Source of the DNA: Bacteroidales bacterium UBA755
GTDB taxonomy: Bacteria; Bacteroidota; Bacteroidia; Bacteroidales; UBA932
Assembly: GCA_002297815.1 (NCBI GenBank)
Contig: DBKH01000061.1
Location: 1-55,342, forward strand
Reading direction: 5' to 3'
Length of the DNA stretch: 55,342 bases
The notes below the pieces were generated by a model. It had not been told where the DNA came from, searched no databases, and was given only the letters and a program-made list of their open reading frames with translations. The position numbers and the translations under genes were made by a program. Below, piece by piece: positions 8,234-16,800 of the stretch (positions within the stretch are counted from its first letter, which is position 1; each line of letters begins with the position of its first letter).

Positions 8234-8743
8234 ATGTCACTCATCACTCCTGATTTCGGATTGCTTGTCTGGATGACGCTGATCTTCGGCATCGTCTTCT
8301 TTGTACTAGCCAAGTGGGGGTTCCCTATGATCACAGGCTCGGTTGAGAAGAGGGCGCAAAGGATCAATGATTCCATCAAGGCGGCCAAGGAGGCGGAGGA
8401 GAAACTCCGTAATCTTGCCGAGGAACAGTCTCGGATGATTGAGAAGACCAGGCAGGAGCAGAGTAGGATTCTGAAAGAGGCAGAGACTTCGAGGGATAGA
8501 ATTGTCGAGCAAGCCAAGGTGCAGGCGCGTGAAGAGGCGGCAAGGATTCTGGAACAGGCCCAGACCCAGATAGCCGCTGAGAAGGAGAGTGCTTTGCGGG
8601 ATGTTCGCAAGGATGTCGCGATGGTCGCTGTCAGCGTGGCTGAGAGGGTGCTGAAGAAGAGCCTTGCTGATTCAAGTGAGCAGGCTAGTCTAGTGGATCG
8701 GCTTATGGATGAAGTTCCCTCTAAAAAGGACTTGAAAAGTTAA
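8234..8743 (+). CDS. atpF: ATP synthase F0 subunit b
   Basis: A 169-residue peripheral-stalk subunit: one N-terminal membrane helix (about residues 5-27) and a long charged helical domain (...AAKEAEEKLRNLAEEQ...) that dimerises as a coiled coil and holds F1 against rotation. Starts 3 bp after the atpE stop and ends 3 bp before atpH, consistent with a single transcript. Confidence 0.94.
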   Translation: MSLITPDFGLLVWMTLIFGIVFFVLAKWGFPMITGSVEKRAQRINDSIKAAKEAEEKLRNLAEEQSRMIEKTRQEQSRILKEAETSRDRIVEQAKVQAREEAARILEQAQTQIAAEKESALRDVRKDVAMVAVSVAERVLKKSLADSSEQASLVDRLMDEVPSKKDLKS

Positions 8744-8746
8744 CAA

Positions 8747-9325
8747 ATGAACGTAGGAATCATCGCTTCACGTTACGCTACTGCTCTTCTGAAGTTGGTC
8801 GATGAGACTGGCTCAGGAGAGGCAATTGCGTCACAGGTCGAGACCATTTGCAGGGTTCTATCGGAAATCCCAGAATTTCAGCGTGACATTGACAATCCGT
8901 CAATCCCTTCTGCACGAAAGCTCGGATTGTTTGATGCGTCTCTGGATGGAAAGATGGCACCTGAACTGCATAAGTTCGTGAAATTGCTGATTAGAAATGG
9001 CCGCATTGGCTATGCACACCGCGTGCTTACGACTTTCATCAATGAGTATTACCATTCGCGTCACATCATGCGTGCCACGCTTGTGGTTGCCGATCCTACG
9101 CTGCTAACCGCTGAGCCTGTCGATGCACCGACCCTTGAGTCCCGTCTGCGCGCATTGATTGAAAAAGAAACCGGTGACCGGCTGATTCTAAAAACAAAAG
9201 TTGATCCCTCTCTCATAGGTGGCTTTGTGTTCGAAGTTGAAGACACCGTTTTGGATGCCAGTGTAGTGCGTCAGTTAGATGTTATTAGGCATCAATTAAA
9301 AGAAATGAATAGAAGAATAGTTTAG
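8747..9325 (+). CDS. atpH: ATP synthase F1 subunit delta
   Basis: A 192-residue peripheral-stalk subunit (OSCP-like). The N-terminal helical domain begins IASRYATALLKLVDE, and the C-terminal region contains DPSLIGGFVFEVEDTVLDASV, the conserved delta signature. Residues 121-128 (LTAEPVDA) derive from a remnant palindromic repeat at 9108-9130 that sits in a variable region between the domains. Followed one base later by atpA. Confidence 0.93.
   Translation: MNVGIIASRYATALLKLVDETGSGEAIASQVETICRVLSEIPEFQRDIDNPSIPSARKLGLFDASLDGKMAPELHKFVKLLIRNGRIGYAHRVLTTFINEYYHSRHIMRATLVVADPTLLTAEPVDAPTLESRLRALIEKETGDRLILKTKVDPSLIGGFVFEVEDTVLDASVVRQLDVIRHQLKEMNRRIV
9108..9130. repeat. Palindromic repeat remnant within atpH
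   Basis: CCGCTGAGCCTGTCGATGC matches the family centre exactly (GAGCCTGTCGA); the right arm has drifted. Read in frame. Confidence 0.6.
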
Positions 9326-9326
9326 T

Positions 9327-10925
9327 ATGGACAATATAAAACCAAGCGAAGTGTCGCAGGTCCTTCTTGAGCAACTGAAAGACATTAACACATCCCTCCA
9401 GTTCGAGGAAATAGGCAAAGTCTTGCAGGTCAGTGATGGTGTGGCCAGAATGTATGGCCTGACCAACGCTGAGGCTGGAGAACTGCTCGAATTCGAAAGC
9501 GGAGTCAAAGGCGTGGTGATGAATCTTGAACAGGATAATGTCGGTGCGGTGCTTCTAGGTCCCACTGACGAGATCAAGGAAGGAATGACAGTCCGCAGGA
9601 CCGGCCGTATCGCATCCATCAAGGTCGGTGAGAAGATGCTCGGAAGGGTCGTCGATCCGCTTGGCGTGCCTCTTGACGGACTTGGAAAGATTGAAGGTGA
9701 TCTTACGGAAATGCCGCTTGAACGCAAGGCTCCGGGCGTTATCTTCCGCCAGCCTGTGACGGAACCTCTCCAGACAGGTCTAAAGGCGATTGATGCGATG
9801 ATCCCTATCGGACGAGGTCAGAGGGAACTCATTATCGGTGATCGTCAGACCGGAAAGACCGCTATCGCCATCGACACAATCATCAACCAACGTTCCAATT
9901 ACGAAGCTGGAAAGCCTGTTTACTGCATCTATGTGGCTATAGGCCAGAAGGGATCCACAGTGGCAAACATCGTTGAGACCCTGCGTGCCAAAGGGGCTAT
10001 GGACTACACGGTTGTCATTGCTGCCACCGCCGCCGATCCCGCAGCCCTGCAATATTTCGCACCGTTTGCTGGAGCCGCTGTTGGGGAATATTTCCGTGAC
10101 ACAGGCCGTCACGCCCTTGTTGTCTATGACGACCTTTCCAAGCAGGCCGTGGCTTATCGTGAGGTTTCTCTGATCCTTCGCCGTCCTTCCGGACGTGAGG
10201 CCTACCCTGGAGATGTGTTCTACCTCCACTCAAGGCTTCTTGAAAGGGCTGCTAAGATTATTGACCAACAGGAAGTTGCGGAGAAGATGAACGATCTTCC
10301 AGATTCACTCAAAGGGAAGGTCAAGGCTGGAGGCTCGCTAACAGCTCTGCCTATCATCGAGACTCAGGCAGGTGACGTGTCGGCTTACATTCCTACAAAT
10401 GTGATTTCTATCACTGATGGTCAGATCTATTTGGAGTCCGGTTTGTTCAACGAAGGCCAGCGCCCAGCTATCAATGTCGGAATTTCGGTGTCTCGTGTCG
10501 GTGGAGCTGCGCAGGTGAAGTCCATGAAGAAAGTCGCTGGAACACTTAAGATTGACCAGGCCCAGTTCAATGAGTTGGAATCATTTTCTAAGTTCTCTTC
10601 GGACATGGACAAGGTGACGACTATGGCTTTGGACAAGGGCCGCAAGAACAACAAGTTGCTGATTCAGCAGCAATATTCACCGATGCCGGTAGGGGAGCAG
10701 GTGGCGATTCTTTACTGTGGCATCCACGCTCTGATGAGCGAAATTGCCATTGATCAGGTGCCAGAGTTTCAGTCCGACTTCTTGACCAGAATGAGGTCCG
10801 CGCATCAGAAGGATGTCCTTGAGCCGTTGTCTCAGGGGAAGATTGACGAGACAGTCACGAGCATCATTGAGGATGAGGCTGCTGCAGTGGTGAAATCGAT
10901 TCTGGCACAGTCCCGCAAGGCATAA
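9327..10925 (+). CDS. atpA: ATP synthase F1 subunit alpha
   Basis: The 532-residue nucleotide-binding alpha subunit. The P-loop GDRQTGKTAIAIDTI and the conserved ...PSVSVSR-type segment (NVGISVSRVGGAAQ) are intact. Length is normal and no palindromic repeats are present. Starts one base after the atpH stop. Confidence 0.97.
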   Translation: MDNIKPSEVSQVLLEQLKDINTSLQFEEIGKVLQVSDGVARMYGLTNAEAGELLEFESGVKGVVMNLEQDNVGAVLLGPTDEIKEGMTVRRTGRIASIKVGEKMLGRVVDPLGVPLDGLGKIEGDLTEMPLERKAPGVIFRQPVTEPLQTGLKAIDAMIPIGRGQRELIIGDRQTGKTAIAIDTIINQRSNYEAGKPVYCIYVAIGQKGSTVANIVETLRAKGAMDYTVVIAATAADPAALQYFAPFAGAAVGEYFRDTGRHALVVYDDLSKQAVAYREVSLILRRPSGREAYPGDVFYLHSRLLERAAKIIDQQEVAEKMNDLPDSLKGKVKAGGSLTALPIIETQAGDVSAYIPTNVISITDGQIYLESGLFNEGQRPAINVGISVSRVGGAAQVKSMKKVAGTLKIDQAQFNELESFSKFSSDMDKVTTMALDKGRKNNKLLIQQQYSPMPVGEQVAILYCGIHALMSEIAIDQVPEFQSDFLTRMRSAHQKDVLEPLSQGKIDETVTSIIEDEAAAVVKSILAQSRKA

Positions 10926-10940
10926 TATTCATGGAATCAG

Positions 10941-12071
10941 ATGGCGTCTCTAAAGGAAATAAAGGATAGGATCGCTTCGGTGAGCGGCACGCTTAAGATC
11001 ACTTCCGCGATGAAGATGGTCGCGTCCGCCAAGTTGCACAAGGCGCAGCAGGCGATCGGGAATATGCTTCCGTACGAGAAGTGTCTGCATGGTATGCTCA
11101 TCGACTTGATGGGGTCTGTGAATATTTCCGCTCCAGCTTCTGAAGAATGTATTAGAGAAAGCTCTGATGTGACGGGAAGTCGCTTCGACAAGCTCAGCGA
11201 CCAACGGTTGGTGAGCCCAGCCGAACCACGGTTGGTGAGCCTGTCGAACCAACCTGACGGTGCGGAGGGAGCATATTCATTAATGGCTCAGCGTGAGGTG
11301 CATAAGGTGGCAATCGTCGCATTCGCCTCCAACTCCTCGCTGTGCGGTGCGTTCAATTCCAACGCCATCCGAGAGGTAGCGGCAGTGATCAATGAATATC
11401 GTGCCGCTGGTCTTCGGGATGCTGACATCGTTGTCTATTCCGTTGGTCGTAAGATGGCAGAGGCGATGAAGATACTGGGCTTTCCAAGTCCTTCGGATTT
11501 CACAAAGATGTCGGATTCTCCATCCTATGAGGTAGCTTCGGTCTTGGCGCAGGAACTGTTGGACAATTTTGTGTCCGGTAGGTTTGACAAGGTGGAACTG
11601 GTTTATAATCACTATAAATCCACCTCCTCTCAGCCTACTATCCGCCAGACCTATCTACCTCTGTCCCTTGCCGATGCCACCACCGACCTTCATGCCGGTA
11701 AGGTCGCTGAGCCTGTGGTTCGACTGGGCTCACCAACCATCGAAGCGTCTGACTCGATGGTTCGACAAGCTTACCAACCGGCCGCTGAGCTAGTCGAAGC
11801 GACTGGGTCTGCGGAAGCCCCTAACATGATCATAGAGCCCTCTCCAGAAGCCCTCGTTCAAGTTCTTCTCCCGAAGGTTGTCCGTCTTCGCATTTTCACA
11901 ACTCTTCTAGATAGCGCAGCCGCTGAGCATGCCGCCCGTACCGTCGCGATGCAACTAGCGACCGACAACGGCAACGACCTCCTTCAGGAACTCACCCTTG
12001 AGTACAACAAAGGTCGCCAACAAAAAATCACCTCCGAGATCCTCGACCTCGTCGGTGGCTCCTTGCAGTAG
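10941..12071 (+). CDS. atpG: ATP synthase F1 subunit gamma, enlarged by repeat-encoded insertions
   Basis: The central rotor shaft. The N-terminal helix (MASLKEIKDRIASVSGTLKI) and C-terminal helix (...NDLLQELTLEYNKGRQQKI) that form the coiled coil inside F1 are normal, and the globular part keeps SSLCGAFN. At 376 residues the protein is roughly 80-90 longer than usual for the family. The excess falls in two places: about residues 80-105 and about 254-287, both made of palindromic repeats (11179-11254 and 11702-11802) translated in frame. By homology these fall in surface loops of the globular domain, before MAQREVHKVAIV and before the conserved IIEPSPE. The gene is intact, so the insertions are apparently tolerated. 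Last gene of the operon; no clear terminator follows. Confidence 0.95.
   Translation: MASLKEIKDRIASVSGTLKITSAMKMVASAKLHKAQQAIGNMLPYEKCLHGMLIDLMGSVNISAPASEECIRESSDVTGSRFDKLSDQRLVSPAEPRLVSLSNQPDGAEGAYSLMAQREVHKVAIVAFASNSSLCGAFNSNAIREVAAVINEYRAAGLRDADIVVYSVGRKMAEAMKILGFPSPSDFTKMSDSPSYEVASVLAQELLDNFVSGRFDKVELVYNHYKSTSSQPTIRQTYLPLSLADATTDLHAGKVAEPVVRLGSPTIEASDSMVRQAYQPAAELVEATGSAEAPNMIIEPSPEALVQVLLPKVVRLRIFTTLLDSAAAEHAARTVAMQLATDNGNDLLQELTLEYNKGRQQKITSEILDLVGGSLQ
11179..11254. repeat. Cluster of three palindromic repeats within atpG
   Basis: Three copies in succession: 11179-11202 (arms GTCGCT/AGCGAC, reverse orientation), 11206-11228 (GGTTGGT arm class, decayed right arm) and 11230-11254 (perfect arms GGTTGGT/ACCAACC around GAGCCTGTCGA). 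The reading frame of atpG stays open through all of them. Confidence 0.85.
11702..11802. repeat. Second cluster of palindromic repeats within atpG
   Basis: 11702-11716 is the left half of a GGTCGCT-class copy fused to an opposite-facing GGTTGGT-class copy (to 11738). 11757-11779 and 11780-11802 are further decayed copies of the two classes. All are translated in frame. Confidence 0.75.
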
Positions 12072-12073
12072 CA

Positions 12074-12141
12074 TCGTACTCTTTCAACTTTGCCTAAGCG
12101 GATGCGTTGTTCGCTTTCACTCGAACAAGTCTGATTATTTC
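12074..12141. repeat. Dispersed repeat, copy 1 (after atpG)
   Basis: About 68 bp resembling 17925-17993: both contain ACTCTYTCAACYTTGC near the start and ACAAGTCTGATWAT near the end, with roughly 70% identity and one gap by hand alignment. It starts 3 bp after the atpG stop. No function recognised. Confidence 0.55.
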
Positions 12142-12192
12142 AATTATTGTGTGTTATTCCCGAATTTTGTATCTTGGACGGTGAAAAGGTTT

Positions 12193-13545
12193 ATGATCAT
12201 GAGAAATTTTATTAAGTGTTTTATTATTAGCGCTGTAGTGATATTGGGGTCTAATGCGTCTTTCGCGCGGGCATATTCGGAAAGAGTGGTCCTGGGGGAT
12301 GAGAGGTTTGAGGAGTACCTACCGCTGCTGAAAGGAAAACGTGTTGCGGTGTTCAGCAATCAGTCGGGAATAGTCGGAGACAAGGTGACCGGCTCAAAAC
12401 TTGCTGACGCGCTTTCTGAATATGGCGGATGCTTTCCTGTTCAGAACAACCCGTCCAGAGACTTTTCCAAAAAATTCGTAGAGGTCTCGCTTATTCCGTT
12501 CGATGAGCCTTCTGTTCCAGATGGCAAGATTGAATTTGGCCAGCACATAGTTGATGCATTGATAGAGAAAGGTGTGGATGTTAAGGCGATCTTTTCTCCG
12601 GAACATGGCTTTAGAGGTAATGCTGATGCTGGAGAGCATGTGAGCAGTAGCGTTGACGAGAAGACAGGTGTTGAAATTCTGTCGCTTTATGAGAAAGGTT
12701 CTCGGATTCCGAGCAAGGAAAAAACAGATAAATTTGACGTTCTTGTTGTTGACATTCAAGATGTTGGTTTGAGGTATTATACCTATTACATCACAATGCA
12801 TCATCTGATGGAAGCCTGTGCCCGTGACGGGAAGCAGGTAGTCATCCTTGATCGACCGAACCCTAACGGCTTCTATGTTGATGGACCTGTTCTAGACATG
12901 AAATTCAAGTCTGGTGTCGGCTGGCTTCCAATCACTACTGTCCATGGTATGACGCTTGGTGAGTTGGCGAAGATGATCAACGGAGAGAATTGGCTGGAGA
13001 ACGGCCCCTGCGACTTGACTGTGATTCCGTGCCTTAATTACACGCATCAGACCCGCTACAGTCTCATCCTGCCCCCGTCACCGAACATCAAGGACATGAG
13101 GGCTGTGTACCTATATTCATCAACATGCTACTTCGAGGGCACGGTGGTCAGCCTCGGTCGTGGCACGCAGTTCCCATTTGAGGTTTATGGCCATCCTTCA
13201 ATGATGGGATATTCATTCTCATTCATTCCTCGTAGCATTCCGGGAGCGAAGAATCCGCAGTTTTTAGATGAGGACTGTTATGGAAGGGATCTTCGTGGCA
13301 TACCACTAGACTGCCTCTGGAGCGAAAAGATTAATCTTGAATATGTCATCGATGCCTACCGGAATTTGGATATGGGCGATAAGTTCTTTGGTAAGAACAA
13401 CTTTTTTGAGCTTCTAGCAGGAGTCGATTGGTTCCGTTCGATGATAGAGTCCGGTGCATCAGTCGCTGAGATTTCTGCCCGCTGGGCTCCCGATGTCGAA
13501 GCCTTCAAAGCCCTCCGCGCCCCGTATCTGCTTTATTCTGAGTAA
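12193..13545 (+). CDS. Exo-beta-N-acetylmuramidase NamZ family (DUF1343, GH171)
   Basis: A 450-residue exported protein of the DUF1343 family, characterised members of which remove terminal MurNAc from peptidoglycan fragments (NamZ). Visible family segments are LLKGKRVAVFSNQSGI, AIFSPEHGFRG, DVLVVDIQDVGLRYYTY, ILDRPNPNG and TVHGMTLGELA. I place the start at 12193 (MIMRNFIKCFI...), where a signal peptide begins, preceded by AAAAGG; the frame is open back into atpG but that extension has no coding character. A possible promoter is ATTG (12146-12149), 20 bp, TATCTTGG (12170-12177). Likely role: cell-wall recycling in the periplasm. Confidence 0.9.
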   Translation: MIMRNFIKCFIISAVVILGSNASFARAYSERVVLGDERFEEYLPLLKGKRVAVFSNQSGIVGDKVTGSKLADALSEYGGCFPVQNNPSRDFSKKFVEVSLIPFDEPSVPDGKIEFGQHIVDALIEKGVDVKAIFSPEHGFRGNADAGEHVSSSVDEKTGVEILSLYEKGSRIPSKEKTDKFDVLVVDIQDVGLRYYTYYITMHHLMEACARDGKQVVILDRPNPNGFYVDGPVLDMKFKSGVGWLPITTVHGMTLGELAKMINGENWLENGPCDLTVIPCLNYTHQTRYSLILPPSPNIKDMRAVYLYSSTCYFEGTVVSLGRGTQFPFEVYGHPSMMGYSFSFIPRSIPGAKNPQFLDEDCYGRDLRGIPLDCLWSEKINLEYVIDAYRNLDMGDKFFGKNNFFELLAGVDWFRSMIESGASVAEISARWAPDVEAFKALRAPYLLYSE

Positions 13546-13599
13546 TATCCGTGCGTCAATCTTTGGCTTCTGCGCACCAGAGATATTCTAGGCCTGCTC

Positions 13600-13690
13600 C
13601 CGTGAGTGAATGACTGTGTCCCACTCACGGATGTGGGTCCGAATCCCAATAAAAACCGAAGCGAGGTTCTCACCCGGCTTCGGCTTATCT
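13600..13690 (+). terminator. Two hairpins downstream of the NamZ-family gene
   Basis: CCGTGAGTG (13600-13608) pairs with CACTCACGG (13622-13630), and CCGAAGC (13656-13662) with GCTTCGG (13677-13683). The second is followed only by a loose T-rich stretch, so termination is plausible rather than certain. Nothing else is recognised between 13546 and 13884 except AT-rich sequence. Confidence 0.4.
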
Positions 13691-13884
13691 TATTCAATAC
13701 TTATGAAATAACTATTGAGTCAGTTTTTGGTTTATGAGTAAAAATATTTATGTCGAAGAAGCATTATGCCATTATCGTGCCAAACTTCTGTATGGCTCCT
13801 TTTTTGTTTTTGTAGTACTGGAATAGCGGCTGATTTGATCATTTGAAATTATCGCTTATTTCATCGCCCGCTCACATTTTTGAT

Positions 13885-13892
13885 TATATTTG
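13885..13892 (+). promoter_or_regulatory. -7 element (TATATTTG) of the AsmA-like gene
   Basis: TATATTTG ends 6 bp before the ATG at 13899, which puts transcription start at or within a base or two of the start codon. No TTTG is found at the usual distance upstream (TTTC at 13859-13862 is 22 bp away). Confidence 0.45.
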
Positions 13893-13898
13893 TAGGTC

Positions 13899-16800
13899 AT
13901 GGGAAATGAGAAGTGCAAGCATGCCGCATGGCATCGACTGAGGCCGTTGCTTTGGGCGCTTTTAGGAATATGGGCGGTCATAGTGATCGTCCTGCAAGTG
14001 GTGCTAAACTCTGCGGTGCTTACACGCATCGTGGAAAAGGCTGCTGATGAATATGTCGATGGGAGCGTCTCCTTCTCTGGCATAAAGGCCTCGATGTTCA
14101 GAAGTTTCCCAAACCTAAACGTCACGATAGACAACTTCTCCATAACCTATCCTCACGATAGGTTTGCTGCGTTTGATTCCCTTGAAACATCTGAAAATCA
14201 TCTGCTTAAGGCTGGTTGTGGGACCTTGGCCGACACTCTGGCTCATTTTGACAAGCTATCAGTCTCTGTGAATTACCTGGCCGCGGCAACCGGCAGGATT
14301 CGGATCCGGAAAGCCTCTCTGGAGCATCCTAGAATCTTTGCCCACCAGTACGATTCAACACAATGTAATTGGAATATGTTCGGAGACGGGTCCGTCAAAG
14401 ATGGGGGAGACACAACAGCCTCTACCCTGCCACCGATCTCTATCGGTAAGGTAAATCTTGACGGACGGCCATTCGTGGTCTATACCAATTCTTCGGACAC
14501 AATATTCGGTTGCATATTCCTTAAAAGCCTCACTGCCAGAGGACATTTTGATGCTAAGAGGGGGAAGATTGAGAATGTCAGTGTAACTTTGGATTCACTG
14601 TTCGCTGCTGGGCGTCTGCCTGCGGACACTGTTGCGTTCGGGCTAGAGCGTCTTAACATTAAAGAGAGGGCTGGGCATTTTGATGTCAGCATGGCTTCAC
14701 GTCTTTTCCTCGGTCTGAAATCGTCTGGAAGAATGTCGCTTCCTGTGGAAATCAGCGGAGACATATTCCCGGAACTTGACAAGAAGAAAATTAGCGTGGA
14801 GAGGATGACGGCCCGGATAGCGACCATCGGACTTAGCGCGGATGGGGAAGCTGACTTTTCGGGGAGGAATATTCACATCAAAGCCGCTGCGAACATTGAA
14901 AAAGCGTCCGTCAACGAGCTAGTTGAATATTTCGGGTCCAACTTTCCCGTTTTGAAAAAGTTGCGCACCGATGCTCTACTAACCCTCAACGCATCTTGTA
15001 ATGGCTACTATGATAGGGACTCAGGGAGCCTGCCGCCACTTTCTGTGCAGATGCAGGTGCCTGACTCGCGTATAGGTTGGGAAGGGATAGATGGAGAAGG
15101 ACGTTTCGATCTTGACATCACTGCGAAAAGTGAGGGCGGCAAATTGACTGCTGAGATTCCGGATTTCTGTCTCAGCGTAGATGGGATGAAAGTTTCTTTG
15201 AGCGGAACGGCTGATGATTTGCTGGGTAACGACCCTCTATTCAACATTAATAGTGACATACATTTCCTGTTGGACTCTTTGGTGAACTATCTGCCAGATA
15301 GTCTTGGAATCACTGTACGTGGTAATTTGGACGGTTCCATCAAAGGGGATTTCCGGCTGTCTCAATTAGATCCGTACAATTTCTCTGAAATTGGCTTGAA
15401 CGGTACTCTTAAAAGCAACGGAATAAAGGTAAACGTGCCCAAGGATACCCTAGTTGCGTACTTGGGGGAAACAGAAATCAGCCTCGGACCATTCAGCCAC
15501 GATGAGGATGGGCAAGAGACTGAAAGCGAGCATCATCACCGTCACACTGGCCTCAGTGCGAAAATCGACAGCCTGTTTGCTGAATATGGTTCCACAACAT
15601 TCATCCGTGGGACTGGCCTGGAGCTATCGGCCCACAATGCCGAAGAGAGTATGGGTGGAGACATTGGACGCCACCCAATCCACGGTCATCTTGACATTTC
15701 CTCAATCGGGATGATGGACCTTGATTCATGTTTTGTGGGTGCTCTAAGGTCGGCAAACACTTTTGTGTTGACTCAGAATGTTATCAACCGGCACATTGTT
15801 CCGTTCCTGAGCTTGTCCAGTCACAACAACAGAATCGCGGTACGAGAGGGAGTCAACCGTTTTTCTGTCAAGGACGCAAAATTTGCCATCGCGGCTCATC
15901 CTAATTCCGTTGAAAGGCAGATTAGACGGAAGCATTTTCTTGACTCACTTCAACGGGAATATCCAAACGTAAAGCGAGATTCACTTTTCAAAGAAGCGTT
16001 CCGAAAAAGGGTAGGAGCCAAGTTGCCTGATTTTCTGTCCGAAAAGGATTTTGAAAAAAATGACATCAGGATTCAGCTCGGAGAGTCCCTGGCTGGTTAT
16101 GTGAAGGATTGGGACATCAGCGGTGAAATCACTGTGGCGGAAGGACTTGTCATCACCCCGTACTTCCCTTTGGAGAACAGAATCACTGGATTCCAAGGTA
16201 CTATCACTAACAATACCATAGACATTAAGAAACTTTCTCTTAAGGCTGGGACCTCAGACATTTCGGCCAACGGCCACTTGTCCGGAATGAGAAGATTTAT
16301 GACCTCCGGCAGGGGACGTCTCAATCTTGATCTTGGAATCAACTCCGAAGTCATAGATGTGAACGAGATTCTTCTGGCTCTCAACTCCGGTAAAAGATTC
16401 ACTCCTCCGGGTCGCAACACGGCACTTACCGGAATTGATGACGATGACTACTTGAACTCTGTCAAGGAACAGGCCTCCTCCGACACAACAATCACATCTA
16501 CATTGATTGTCCTGCCGTCCAACTTGAACGCTAAAGTAAGCCTACAAGCTAACACAATAAGATATTCTGACTTACTTGCTAGCAAGATGTCCTCAAATCT
16601 AGAGATGAAAGAGCGCTGCCTCCAGTTGACAAAGACCATGGCTACGACAAATATGGGCGATGTCTCAATTGAAGGTTTCTATTCTACTAAGACAAAAAAA
16701 GATCTCAAGGCTGGATTTGATCTTAGGCTAGACGGAATCACTGCTGAGAGAGTCATACAATTGTTTCCTGCGGTTGATAGCATCGTGCCGATGCTGAAAG

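Noticed and set aside
13590..13650. tRNA-like element (GGGTCCGAATCCC resembles a T arm)
   Set aside because: No acceptor stem, D arm or anticodon arm can be assembled around it; the adjacent hairpin better fits a terminator.
15807..15817. CTGAGCTTGTC in the AsmA-like gene as a further palindromic repeat
   Set aside because: Only 11 bp match and no arms are present; it is compatible with chance in coding sequence.
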